A stretch of 41,972 bases of DNA. Source: Bacteroidota bacterium. Lineage in GTDB: Bacteria; Bacteroidota; Bacteroidia; 2-12-FULL-35-15. Every line of letters starts with the position of its first letter. The stretch's first letter is position 1. The notes beneath the pieces are model-generated. The model had not been told where the DNA came from, did not search any database, and saw only the letters and a program-made list of their open reading frames with translations. Below are positions 1 through 8,205 of the stretch, piece after piece. The position numbers were made by a program, and so were the translations under genes. The stretch spans positions 1 through 41,972 of the forward strand of contig CANCPZ010000004.1 of the NCBI GenBank assembly GCA_947380175.1, in the 5' to 3' direction.

Positions 1-419
1 TCTGTTAAACCAAAGCATCCCATCATATCGCCAGCAGCTAATTTAGGAAGGTATTTCATTTTTTGTTCTTCGGTACCATAGGCATAAATAGGGTACATTA
101 CCAAGGAACTTTGAACAGATGCAGTTGAACGCAAACCACTATCGCCACGCTCTAACTCTTGCATAATTAATCCGTACGAAATTTGATCTAATCCTGCACC
201 ACCATATTTTGTTGGTATATACGGACCAAAAGCACCAACTTCGGCTAAACCTTTAATCCATTGTTTTGGAAATACGCATGTTTGACAAGCTTCTTCCACA
301 ATAGGAGTTACTTCTTTTTTAACCCACGCACGGGCTGTTTCACGAATTAATTTGTGTTCGTCAGTTAATAACTCATCCATCAAATAATAATCGTGAGCTT
401 CAAATCTATCTGTTGCCAT
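1..419 (-). CDS. gcdH: Glutaryl-CoA dehydrogenase-like acyl-CoA dehydrogenase (partial)
   Basis: Reading the minus strand from the ATG at 417-419 gives an open frame that runs off the left edge, so only about the first 139 codons are present. It is not in the ORF track because its stop lies outside the window. The protein starts MATDRFEAHDYYLMDELL and contains RGDSGLRSTASVQSSLVMYP and GCFGLT. These match the N-terminal and middle parts of flavin acyl-CoA dehydrogenases, and the SVQSSLVM...PIYAYG stretch is most like glutaryl-CoA dehydrogenase. That family oxidatively decarboxylates glutaryl-CoA to crotonyl-CoA in lysine and tryptophan breakdown. The catalytic base and C-terminal domain are outside the window, so substrate is inferred from the N-terminal half only. 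A -7-like element lies just upstream. Confidence 0.78.
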   Translation of the reverse strand, partial: MATDRFEAHDYYLMDELLTDEHKLIRETARAWVKKEVTPIVEEACQTCVFPKQWIKGLAEVGAFGPYIPTKYGGAGLDQISYGLIMQELERGDSGLRSTASVQSSLVMYPIYAYGTEEQKMKYLPKLAAGDMMGCFGLT

Positions 420-444
420 TGTTTATTTTTAAAAATTTGTGAAA

Positions 445-452
445 CAAAAGTA
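445..452 (-). promoter_or_regulatory. Putative -7 element for the acyl-CoA dehydrogenase gene
   Basis: On the minus strand this reads TACTTTTG, a full match to the Bacteroidota -7 consensus TAnnTTTG, about 26 bases upstream of the ATG. No clear TTTG -33 box was found at the expected spacing. Confidence 0.45.
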
Positions 453-609
453 ATCAAATTAAAAAACTAGGTAAATTTTAATGAAATTAATTTTAAATTC
501 AAATCAAGTAAGTAGGTTAAAATCTAATAAATAAACTTGTTTTAGTACCAATATTAGTTGTGTTGTAACGTTTACAAATAGTGAATTGTTGAAAACGTTT
601 GTTAAAAAG

Positions 610-641
610 TTTGTAATCGCACAAAACGTAGCTTACCTTTA
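610..641 (+). promoter_or_regulatory. Putative promoter of the lytic transglycosylase gene
   Basis: TTTG at 610-613 is followed after 20 bases by TACCTTTA at 634-641, which fits the Bacteroidota pattern TTTG-N(about 19)-TAnnTTTG except for the last base. A start site near 648 would leave a leader of about 25 bases before the TTG start at 673, which supports that unusual start codon. The rest of the 421-672 gap is AT-rich with no other recognisable element. Confidence 0.4.
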
Positions 642-672
642 GAACACTAAATTTATAAAAAAATTATTTTTC

Positions 673-2103
673 TTGATTTTGAAAACGATAAAAAAAATAA
701 CTCGTATTTATTTTAAATTGTGCTTACTTACATTATTTCAAGTGGCTAACATATGTGCGTTTTCGCAATCCGACTTTAGTAAAGTATCTGTTATCGAAAA
801 ATACGTTGTCGGTTATAATGAAATTTCCAGAATGAAATTTATCAACGACTCAATGCTTTATGCTGAAGGTTGGCATACACTTCCTCAACCAAAATTTTGG
901 CAACAAGTAATGACTTTACCACCTGATTCGGCTATTGTTAATTTAGCATCTAGCCGTCAAATGTTTGCGCGTATTTCTGTTAAACAATGGAATTCATTAA
1001 GTGAAGTAGAGCACACCTTATATAAGGATAGCATCCGTAAGGCCAATAATATCACCGATAGCGCAACCGTATTTATTACGGCCGGCAAAAAAGATTTTTA
1101 TGAATTTAAAAAAGTAATGCCAACCATCAATAAATCAATTACGGTATTTAAGCAAAATGGTGTTGATCCTTGGTACGCTCAAGCAATATTATTAATTGAA
1201 AGTCCGGGCAAAACAAGCACAAAATCTGGAGTTGGAGCAAATGGTCCTTTTCAATTAATGAAAGATGTTGCCCGTCACGAAGGATTGATTGTAAATAAAA
1301 AAGTGGATGAACGCACAGATATTGAAAGATCGGCTTACGGCGCTTCGCGCTTAATTAAAACCATTTGTGTTCCTTATGTTCGTAAAATGCTAGACAGTGC
1401 GCATTTACAATACAATGAAACAGATTTATGGTTTCGATTGTTGGTATTACATTCGTATCATGCAGGTGCGGGCAATGTAGCAGGTGTTATTCGTAAAATA
1501 AATCCATGCGACGGTGGAATGCCTTTAATTCAAGAGGTTTGGAGAACAACGTACCATGGTTTTCAAAATGCATCCCAAAATTATTCTCAATTGGCATTGG
1601 CAGCGTTTTGTAATTTCGACCAGATGGTAATGCAACAAAACGATTCCGTTTTTTTAATTGAAGGCGATAAAATGTTAAATGCATATTCAATCTGCAAATG
1701 CGCACCTTACGATAAATGTAGCTATTTAGGAAATTGCATTTCAAAATATGAAAACGATTTAGTAGATGGAACAATCCCTTTCGATTATTTTTTTACAAAA
1801 ATTAAAGTTGTTGAAGCTGAATTAGGTGGTTTATCGCCATTAAAATACACGTTTAATGACGAACGTTATAATAACATTGGTTTTCAATTGTTGAAAGCAA
1901 AAAAAATGGAAGAAGCATATAAAGTTTTTAAATTAAACGAAACTAAATACCCAGATTCGTGGACTGTTTATCATGGTTTGGGTGAAACCTACCGTTTAAT
2001 GGGGCAAAAAGATTTAGCGCTATTGAATTACAAAAAATCGCTTAAGCTAAACCCTAATAATGAAGGCAGTTTACGTGGAATCACTCGCCTTTCATCTAAA
2101 TAA
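673..2103 (+). CDS. Secreted lytic transglycosylase (SLT domain) with C-terminal TPR
   Basis: This looks like an exported murein lytic transglycosylase that cleaves the glycan strand of peptidoglycan. Residues 1-31 form a signal peptide ending near CAFSQ. The SLT fold spans about residues 155-290: the likely catalytic Glu is E176 in ILLIES, followed by GPFQLM (191-196) in place of the family GxxQLMP motif, and HSYHAGAGNV (260-269) in place of AYNAGxGxV. Two TPR-like helices lie near the C-terminus (about 405-470: IGFQLLKAKKMEEAYKVF, then YHGLGETYRLMGQ). The start is TTG at 673, or TTG at 679; no upstream in-frame ATG exists, and the first internal ATG would remove the signal peptide. It is related to MltD-type enzymes but has no LysM repeats. 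The TPR tail could dock a partner protein, which is inference. Confidence 0.82.
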   Translation: MILKTIKKITRIYFKLCLLTLFQVANICAFSQSDFSKVSVIEKYVVGYNEISRMKFINDSMLYAEGWHTLPQPKFWQQVMTLPPDSAIVNLASSRQMFARISVKQWNSLSEVEHTLYKDSIRKANNITDSATVFITAGKKDFYEFKKVMPTINKSITVFKQNGVDPWYAQAILLIESPGKTSTKSGVGANGPFQLMKDVARHEGLIVNKKVDERTDIERSAYGASRLIKTICVPYVRKMLDSAHLQYNETDLWFRLLVLHSYHAGAGNVAGVIRKINPCDGGMPLIQEVWRTTYHGFQNASQNYSQLALAAFCNFDQMVMQQNDSVFLIEGDKMLNAYSICKCAPYDKCSYLGNCISKYENDLVDGTIPFDYFFTKIKVVEAELGGLSPLKYTFNDERYNNIGFQLLKAKKMEEAYKVFKLNETKYPDSWTVYHGLGETYRLMGQKDLALLNYKKSLKLNPNNEGSLRGITRLSSK

Positions 2104-2181
2104 TTTCCAATCTCCAAATACATTTTTTCGTAAATTAGCATTTCGCAAAAACATTAAATTTACTTGCGGATTTAAATTGCT

Positions 2182-4194
2182 GTGATACACAAAGAAGACA
2201 TAGATAAAATATTTGAAACAGCTCGTGTTGAGGATGTTGTTGCTGATTATGTTTCACTTAAAAAACGTGGTGCAAACTTAATTGGCTGTTGTCCTTTTCA
2301 TAATGAAAAAACGCCATCATTTTATGTATCACCAGCAAAAGGTATATACAAATGTTTTGGCTGTGGAAAAGGTGGGCACGCAATCAACTTCATTATGGAG
2401 CATGATAGGCTGACCTATCCAGAAGCACTTCGATATCTTGCAAAAAAATACCACATTGAAATTACCGAAGAGGAACAAACCGCTGAGCAAGTTCAATTTC
2501 AAAATGATCGTGAAAGTTTATTAGTTGTTTCGTCGTTTGCACAAAAACATTTTTCTGAAAATTTATACAATACCGATGAAGGTAAATCTATAGGTTTGGG
2601 GTATTTCAGAGAGCGAGGATTAAGAGAAGATATTATTGAAAAATTTCACTTAGGATATTCGCTAAATCAGCGTAACGCCTTTACAGACATCGCCCTTGCT
2701 ACCGGATACAAAATGGAGTATCTAGTAAAATCAGGGTTAACAATTGAATATAAAAATGAATCGGAAAGAGATATAGATGATGTTGACGAAGAAAAAAAAA
2801 CATCGCAATTAAAACACGTTGACCGTTTTTTTGGACGCGTTATGTTTCCAATTCAAAACCAAAGTGGAAGAGTAATTGCTTTTGGTGGCAGAACATTGCG
2901 AACGGATAAAAAAACTTCGAAATACGTTAATTCTCCCGAAACAGAAATTTACCACAAGAGCGATGTGTTGTATGGTTTATACCATTCGAAAGTTGCTATT
3001 CAAAAAGAAAAATTTTGTTTCCTTGTTGAAGGCTATATGGATGTAATTGCGATGCACCAAGCAGGGGTTGAAAATGTAGTTGCAAGTAGTGGAACAGCTT
3101 TAACAGCAGGGCAAATAAAATTAGTTCAGCGATTCACAAATGATATCATTATTTCGTATGATGGCGACCAGGCTGGTATTAATGCTGCTTTAAAGGGTAT
3201 TGATTTGTTGCTAGAAGAAGGGATGAATGTTAAAGTCCTTCTTTTCCCTGATGGCGAAGACCCTGATTCTTATTCAAAAAAAGTTGGAACACAAGAACTA
3301 AAAGATTTTATAGTCAATAACGCTCAAAATTTTATTGACTATCAAGCACATATTCTTACTAAAGGTACCAAAAATGATCCCTTAAAGAAAGCTGAAGCAA
3401 TTAAAAAAATTGTGTCGAGTATTGCGCTTATTCCAGATGCTATATACCGTTCGGTATATGTGAAGGAATGTAGCCGTATAATGGAAGTAGAAGAAGCTAT
3501 TTTGTTGAGTGAGTTGAATAAAATACGAAGTAAAAATTTCAATGAAAAAGGAACCAAAAATATTGCTCAAAGTTTTTCTCCCGATAACCTCAATATCAAT
3601 GAGGAGTTAATACAGGATGAAAAGAAAGCAAGTATAGAATCAACCGAACACCAAGAGCGTGATATCATTAGATTGCTAATGAATTATGGGAACAAAAAAG
3701 TTGCAATAGGCGGTGAAGATATAGATGCAGAAGGTAATTCAATATTAGTACATACGCTTGCTGAAGTGGTAATTCATGAACTGCAAAACGACAATATTAC
3801 TTTTGACAACAAAATTTACGCACTTATATTCAATGAATTTGTAGTAAAAATTGAAGCAGATACAATTCCTGAATTCAACTACTTTTTAAATCACGAAAAT
3901 TTGGACATCTGCTCACTAACTGTAGATTTAATTAGCAGCCCGTATTTACTTTCGAATTGGGAGAAACAAGGGATTTACCCTACGATGGAAGAAACGATTC
4001 TTAAAAAATCATTATACAATGCGGTATATGCGCTAAAGAGTCGAAAACTAGAAATAATGATTTACGACATTCAACGACAGTTAAAAGAAAACCCTCCCGA
4101 AGAAAAAATGATCCTACTTATGCAAACACAACATCAATTGCTCGAAGCAAAAAAAACATTTAATTCATTGTTAGGAAGGATTGTAGTCAAATGA
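2182..4194 (+). CDS. dnaG: DNA primase DnaG
   Basis: Primase makes the short RNA primers for replication and works with the DnaB helicase. The N-terminal CHC2 zinc-binding domain is clear: CPFH near residue 37 and CFGCGKGG near residue 58 give the Cys-x2-His...Cys-x2-Cys ligands. The catalytic core includes the RNAP-basic segment FGRVMFPI and FGGRTL, and the TOPRIM domain has VEGYMDV (catalytic Glu) and YDGDQAG (metal-binding Asp pair), about residues 275-335. The region after about 440 is less conserved and should be the helicase-binding domain. Length, 670 residues, is usual for Bacteroidota. The start is GTG at 2182; no in-frame ATG precedes the zinc domain. It lies 78 bases after the transglycosylase on the same strand. 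Confidence 0.97.
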   Translation: MIHKEDIDKIFETARVEDVVADYVSLKKRGANLIGCCPFHNEKTPSFYVSPAKGIYKCFGCGKGGHAINFIMEHDRLTYPEALRYLAKKYHIEITEEEQTAEQVQFQNDRESLLVVSSFAQKHFSENLYNTDEGKSIGLGYFRERGLREDIIEKFHLGYSLNQRNAFTDIALATGYKMEYLVKSGLTIEYKNESERDIDDVDEEKKTSQLKHVDRFFGRVMFPIQNQSGRVIAFGGRTLRTDKKTSKYVNSPETEIYHKSDVLYGLYHSKVAIQKEKFCFLVEGYMDVIAMHQAGVENVVASSGTALTAGQIKLVQRFTNDIIISYDGDQAGINAALKGIDLLLEEGMNVKVLLFPDGEDPDSYSKKVGTQELKDFIVNNAQNFIDYQAHILTKGTKNDPLKKAEAIKKIVSSIALIPDAIYRSVYVKECSRIMEVEEAILLSELNKIRSKNFNEKGTKNIAQSFSPDNLNINEELIQDEKKASIESTEHQERDIIRLLMNYGNKKVAIGGEDIDAEGNSILVHTLAEVVIHELQNDNITFDNKIYALIFNEFVVKIEADTIPEFNYFLNHENLDICSLTVDLISSPYLLSNWEKQGIYPTMEETILKKSLYNAVYALKSRKLEIMIYDIQRQLKENPPEEKMILLMQTQHQLLEAKKTFNSLLGRIVVK

Positions 4195-4259
4195 AAAAAA
4201 ATCTTAGCGACTCCAATTAATTGTTAATCCCATTTACATTTACCCAATAACTTCTGCTT

Positions 4260-5138
4260 GTGCTATTCAAAAATAAAAACCTTGCTTTACTTCATTTAAT
4301 TGTATTCATTTGGGGATGGTCTCCAATATTAGGCAAATTAATTTCTGTACAAGCCTTTCAATTGGTTTGGTTTAGAATGGGTATAACAATTATTGCTGTT
4401 ACAGCATATTTGATTTACGCAAAAATAAATTTACGAATCACGCGTAAAGATTTTTTAAAACTTACAGGAGTAGGTACCATTATTGCCTTTCACTGGTTTT
4501 GTTTTTACAATGCAATAAAAATTTCAAATGTTTCAATAACCTTAGTTGCGTTTGCAACAGGCACTTTATTTACTTCCATCATCGAACCCATTTTATTTAA
4601 ACGTAAAATAATTCGCTATGAATTAATTTTTGGAATGGTAATTATTGGTGCCATTGCAATGATTTTTAAAGTAGAAACACGTTATGCGTGGGGTATATTT
4701 TTTGGTATTCTTGCAGCCTTTACATCTTCGTTGTTTACAGTGATGAATGGCTTGTTAGTGAGACGCATTTCGTCACCAGTAATAACTATTTACGAATTAA
4801 GTGGTGGCTTTTTAGCCTTATCAATCTACCTTTTTTTTAACGGAAATTTTAATTGCAATTTTTTTGCAATCAGCAATGCTGACTGGCTTTGGCTATCTTT
4901 ATTTTCGATTGTTGGAACCGCATTTCCATTTATTGCCAGCGTTAATTTGATGAAAAAAATAAGTCCGTATACAATTACATTAACTGTTAATTTAGAAACC
5001 ATATATGGAATTATAATAGCTTATTTTATTTGGCAAAAAGATGAAGCAATGACTCCTGGATTTTATCTTGGCACCTTAATTATTCTAGCAACCATCTTTG
5101 GGAATAGCATATTGAAGCAATATTTAAAGAAGCAATAA
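4260..5138 (+). CDS. EamA/DMT-family transporter
   Basis: An inner-membrane protein of 292 residues with about ten hydrophobic segments, arranged as two EamA repeats (about 8-135 and 145-285). It opens with LLHLIVFIWGWSPILGKL, and the second half contains the conserved SLFTVMNGLLVRR and IVGTAFPFIASVNLMKKISP segments. EamA proteins export or import metabolites, often amino acids or related compounds, but the substrate cannot be read from sequence. The start is GTG at 4260. The gene sits 65 bases after dnaG and is followed by ispG; the order looks like simple co-orientation rather than a pathway operon. Confidence 0.85.
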   Translation: MLFKNKNLALLHLIVFIWGWSPILGKLISVQAFQLVWFRMGITIIAVTAYLIYAKINLRITRKDFLKLTGVGTIIAFHWFCFYNAIKISNVSITLVAFATGTLFTSIIEPILFKRKIIRYELIFGMVIIGAIAMIFKVETRYAWGIFFGILAAFTSSLFTVMNGLLVRRISSPVITIYELSGGFLALSIYLFFNGNFNCNFFAISNADWLWLSLFSIVGTAFPFIASVNLMKKISPYTITLTVNLETIYGIIIAYFIWQKDEAMTPGFYLGTLIILATIFGNSILKQYLKKQ

Positions 5139-5178
5139 AAGCATGGTTTTATCTTTTAATATTAATCCACAAAATAGT

Positions 5179-5186
5179 TAAATTTG
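5179..5186 (+). promoter_or_regulatory. Putative -7 element of ispG
   Basis: TAAATTTG is a full match to TAnnTTTG, 27 bases before the ispG ATG. The -33 position holds a T-rich stretch (CTTTTAAT) instead of a clean TTTG, so the promoter is plausible but unproven. Confidence 0.4.
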
Positions 5187-5213
5187 TAAATCTATTTAAC
5201 TTCAACAATAGCA

Positions 5214-7148
5214 ATGAGCACAATATACTGCAATAGTCTAACTCAATATTCAAGATATAAAACACGAATAGTATCAATTGGAGATGTTGCATTAGGAGGA
5301 AATAATCCTATTCGCATTCAGTCGATGACTACCACCGATACCATGAATACCATTGCTACGGTTGAGCAGAGTATTCGTATGATAGATGCCGGTTGCGAAT
5401 ATGTTCGTATTACCGCACCCAGTATAAATGAAGCGAGAAATTTAGAAAACATAAAAAAAGAATTACGAAATCGTGGCTACAACACACCACTGATTGCCGA
5501 CATACATTTTACACCAAATGCTGCGGAATTTGCTGCTCGCATAGTTGAAAAAGTAAGAGTAAATCCTGGAAATTACGCTGATAAAAAAAAGTTCGAAACT
5601 ATTGATTATACAAACAATTCGTATGATGTGGAGTTGGATCGTATTCGCGAACGTTTTACACCACTTGTAAAAATTTGTAAAGAGTACGGAACAGCTATGC
5701 GTATTGGAACGAATCATGGCTCATTGAGCGATCGCATATTATCTCGCTATGGTGATACCCCTCTTGGCATGGTAGAAAGCGCCTTAGAATTTTTACGTAT
5801 CTGCGAAGACAACAATTATTATAATATTGTTCTATCCATGAAAGCGAGTAATACACAAGTAATGGTTCAAGCGTATCGGTTACTGATAAAAACAATGCAG
5901 GAAAACAATATGAATTACCCATTACATTTGGGTGTTACAGAAGCAGGAGAAGGAGAAGATGGACGCATTAAATCAGCTGTAGGTATTGGCGCATTGCTCG
6001 AAGATGGAATTGGTGATACTATCCGGGTTTCATTAACAGAAGATCCTGAATTTGAAATTCCTGTTGCAAAAAATTTAGTTGACAGATATGTAAATAGGGG
6101 TAATCATAAAGCTATTGCTGAAACAAAAAATAATTTACCATACTCACCTTACGATTATAAAAAGCGTGAATCATCTGAAATCTTAAATATTGGTGGACAC
6201 AATGTACCTCGTGTAATTGCTGATTTTAGTGATAAACAAAAAATTACACCTGCCACTTTTTTTGCGGTCGGTTATAATTACTCTGTACCTTCCGATAAAT
6301 GGAATTTAACCGATCAGGCATGTGATTATATTTTCGTTGGAAACAATGTAGTTAATTTTGAAATTCCTGGTACATTGGGATTGATATACAATTCAAACAT
6401 TTGGAGTACTCTTAAAAATCATACAAGGTGTTTCCCTTTATTTAAATTCGATGACTTTTTAAAGTCAGAAAAAAAATCAACTGAATTAAATTTTGTTTCA
6501 ATATCGGTTAATGATATTTTAGAACCTACCAATCATTCAATCATTCAATCATTCAATTCTAAAGTTGTATTAATTCTCGAAACATCGAATGAACATGGTA
6601 TGGCAGAGCAACGTAGAATATTAGTTGAGCTGATGAATAACAATATTACCTTACCGGTAATTATCAAACGTAATTATTCGAATTTTTCTGAAGAAAAATT
6701 TCAACTGCAATCTGCAACAGATTTTGGTGCCTTATTTTTGGATGGATTTGGTGATGGAATTTGGATAAACCAAATAGCTTGCGCCTCACCTAAAAGTACT
6801 AATGCAACAGCATTTGGAATACTACAAGCTACACGTACCCGTATATCAAAAACAGAATATATTTCGTGTCCATCGTGTGGAAGAACTTTGTTCGACTTGC
6901 AACAAACAACAGCAAAAATTCGTAATCGTACCGATCATCTGAAAGGAATAAAAATTGGTATTATGGGCTGTATTGTTAATGGACCAGGCGAAATGGCTGA
7001 TGCCGATTATGGTTACGTGGGTACAGGTGTCGGGAAAATTACATTGTATAAAGGACGCGAAGTGGTAGAACGCAATATAAATTCTGAAAAAGCAGTAGAT
7101 GCCCTTATTGAATTAATTAAAAAATATGGCGATTGGGTAGAAAAGTAA
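5214..7148 (+). CDS. ispG: 4-hydroxy-3-methylbut-2-enyl diphosphate synthase, long (insert-containing) form
   Basis: IspG (GcpE) converts methylerythritol cyclodiphosphate to HMBPP in the non-mevalonate isoprenoid pathway, using a 4Fe-4S cluster. The N-terminal TIM barrel is obvious (PIRIQSMTTTDT near residue 30, then IADIHFTPNAAEFAARIVEKVRVNPGN). The cluster ligands are Cys552 and Cys555 in SCPSCGR and Cys586 in IMGCIVNGPGE, with Glu593 as the expected fourth ligand. At 644 residues it is far longer than the E. coli enzyme of about 370; the extra domain lies between barrel and cluster domain (about 290-535), as in other Bacteroidota and plants. Inside that insert a run of 8-bp repeats (6531-6558) encodes NHSIIQSFNS. 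The ATG at 5214 is well supported. Confidence 0.97.
   Translation: MSTIYCNSLTQYSRYKTRIVSIGDVALGGNNPIRIQSMTTTDTMNTIATVEQSIRMIDAGCEYVRITAPSINEARNLENIKKELRNRGYNTPLIADIHFTPNAAEFAARIVEKVRVNPGNYADKKKFETIDYTNNSYDVELDRIRERFTPLVKICKEYGTAMRIGTNHGSLSDRILSRYGDTPLGMVESALEFLRICEDNNYYNIVLSMKASNTQVMVQAYRLLIKTMQENNMNYPLHLGVTEAGEGEDGRIKSAVGIGALLEDGIGDTIRVSLTEDPEFEIPVAKNLVDRYVNRGNHKAIAETKNNLPYSPYDYKKRESSEILNIGGHNVPRVIADFSDKQKITPATFFAVGYNYSVPSDKWNLTDQACDYIFVGNNVVNFEIPGTLGLIYNSNIWSTLKNHTRCFPLFKFDDFLKSEKKSTELNFVSISVNDILEPTNHSIIQSFNSKVVLILETSNEHGMAEQRRILVELMNNNITLPVIIKRNYSNFSEEKFQLQSATDFGALFLDGFGDGIWINQIACASPKSTNATAFGILQATRTRISKTEYISCPSCGRTLFDLQQTTAKIRNRTDHLKGIKIGIMGCIVNGPGEMADADYGYVGTGVGKITLYKGREVVERNINSEKAVDALIELIKKYGDWVEK
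6531..6558 (+). repeat. 8-bp tandem repeat (ATTCAATC) inside ispG
   Basis: The unit ATTCAATC occurs just over three times in direct succession, with a partial AATC before and ATTCAATT at the end. It lies in the insert domain near residues 440-449. The unit length is not a multiple of three, so gain or loss of one copy would shift the frame. Confidence 0.85.
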
Positions 7149-7165
7149 AAGTGTATTTTTTTGTT

Positions 7166-7173
7166 TAAATTTG
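7166..7173 (+). promoter_or_regulatory. Putative -7 element before the small T9SS protein
   Basis: TAAATTTG matches TAnnTTTG and lies within a tandem 10-mer, TTTGTTTAAA repeated twice (about 7157-7180). The transcript would start about 15 bases before the ATG at 7195. No -33 box at usual spacing was found. Confidence 0.33.
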
Positions 7174-7194
7174 TTTAAACTTAAAAGCATACAC

Positions 7195-8094
7195 ATGAAA
7201 ATAATTTACTCGCTAATTTCCATTTTTATAATTTCTATTACTTCATCTTTTACACAAGTATTACCTAATGCAGGTTTCGAAAATTGGACGCATAATGCTT
7301 TTCCGAGTTACGATGCTCCAGATGGATGGAATAATTTAAATCCTTCAACAACAATAATAGGTACCACCACCTGTTACAAGGCCACATCCTTAGGCGATTA
7401 CCACAGTGGTTCATCCGCGATAAAATTAATTACAAAAACTGCGGCTGGACAAACAGCAAACGGCATTGCCACCACAGGGACCATTAATACCAGTGCGCAA
7501 ACTATTGTTGGAGGAGTTGCATTTACAGGGAGTCGCCCCGATAGTATTGCCGGTTGGTATAAATACACATCAGTAACAGGCGATAATGGTTTTGTTGAAT
7601 TACAATTATTAGGTACTGGTGGCGATGCCGATACAGTTGGTTATGTTCGATTTAAAACTCCTTCAACAACAATAGGCTCATATACTTATTTCAAAAAAGC
7701 GATTACTTATAGAAACGCAAACCCCATCGCAAAAACAATTTGGATTTTATCAGCTAGTGCAGATGCGATAACTCACTTTGTAGGTAGCACGCTTTTTATT
7801 GATGACTTACAATTGATCGTTAATCCTGCTACTACTGTTTTAGAATCCGTAAAACCCGAATTAACATTGGGGCCAAACCCTGCCACTGATCATTTAATAA
7901 TTAAAAATAATGTATCTCAAAAAACAATTTTCACTTTGTATGATATTACCGGCAGAAAAATGATTGAACAAAAATTAGACAATGTAACAAGTGTAATTGA
8001 TTTAATTTCATTACCACTTGGATTATACATCTATAGTATTGTTGACGAGACAAAAAAAGTAATTAAAACGGGCAAGATAGTTTTACAAAAATAA
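7195..8094 (+). CDS. Secreted protein with T9SS type A C-terminal sorting domain
   Basis: This 299-residue exported protein has a signal peptide (MKIIYSLISIFIISITSS, cleaved near FTQ). The body has an N-terminal NAGFENW...PDGWNN pattern seen in secreted Bacteroidota proteins with a jelly-roll-like, possibly carbohydrate-binding domain. The last 75 residues (LGPNPATDHLIIKN ... GRKMIEQK ... LPLGLYIYSI ... GKIVLQK) form a typical type A sorting domain that directs transport by the type IX system to the cell surface. The track's TTG start at 7171 is rejected: the ATG at 7195 gives a clean signal peptide, and the TTG overlaps the -7 element. A terminator follows. The function of the body domain is unknown. 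Confidence 0.85.
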   Translation: MKIIYSLISIFIISITSSFTQVLPNAGFENWTHNAFPSYDAPDGWNNLNPSTTIIGTTTCYKATSLGDYHSGSSAIKLITKTAAGQTANGIATTGTINTSAQTIVGGVAFTGSRPDSIAGWYKYTSVTGDNGFVELQLLGTGGDADTVGYVRFKTPSTTIGSYTYFKKAITYRNANPIAKTIWILSASADAITHFVGSTLFIDDLQLIVNPATTVLESVKPELTLGPNPATDHLIIKNNVSQKTIFTLYDITGRKMIEQKLDNVTSVIDLISLPLGLYIYSIVDETKKVIKTGKIVLQK

Positions 8095-8109
8095 ATTTAG
8101 ATCTATTTT

Positions 8110-8152
8110 AAAGCTGTTCATATAACTATATTGTTTATTGAGCAGCTTTTTT
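8110..8152 (+). terminator. Intrinsic terminator after the small T9SS protein
   Basis: An 11-bp stem, AAAGCTGTTCA paired with TGAGCAGCTTT (one G-U pair), encloses an 18-base loop and runs into a T tract. It ends 16 bases after the stop of the T9SS gene. It also shows that the TTG at 8131, used by the ORF track for the next gene, lies within the loop of a terminator. Confidence 0.8.
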
Positions 8153-8205
8153 GTTTTATAAAATTAAAGCTAATTTTTTTGATGAGATTATTTAAAAAAA
8201 ACTCT

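Noticed and set aside
8095-8110. ATTTAGAT half-site resembling the suf operator
   Set aside because: One arm is perfect, but the partner matches in only five of eight positions and it lies between a stop codon and a terminator, not at a promoter. A similar lone half-site near 40714 was rejected for the same reason.
8131-8205. TTG start of the TonB receptor in the ORF track
   Set aside because: The TTG lies within the loop of a strong terminator hairpin; ATG 8206 gives a clean signal peptide.
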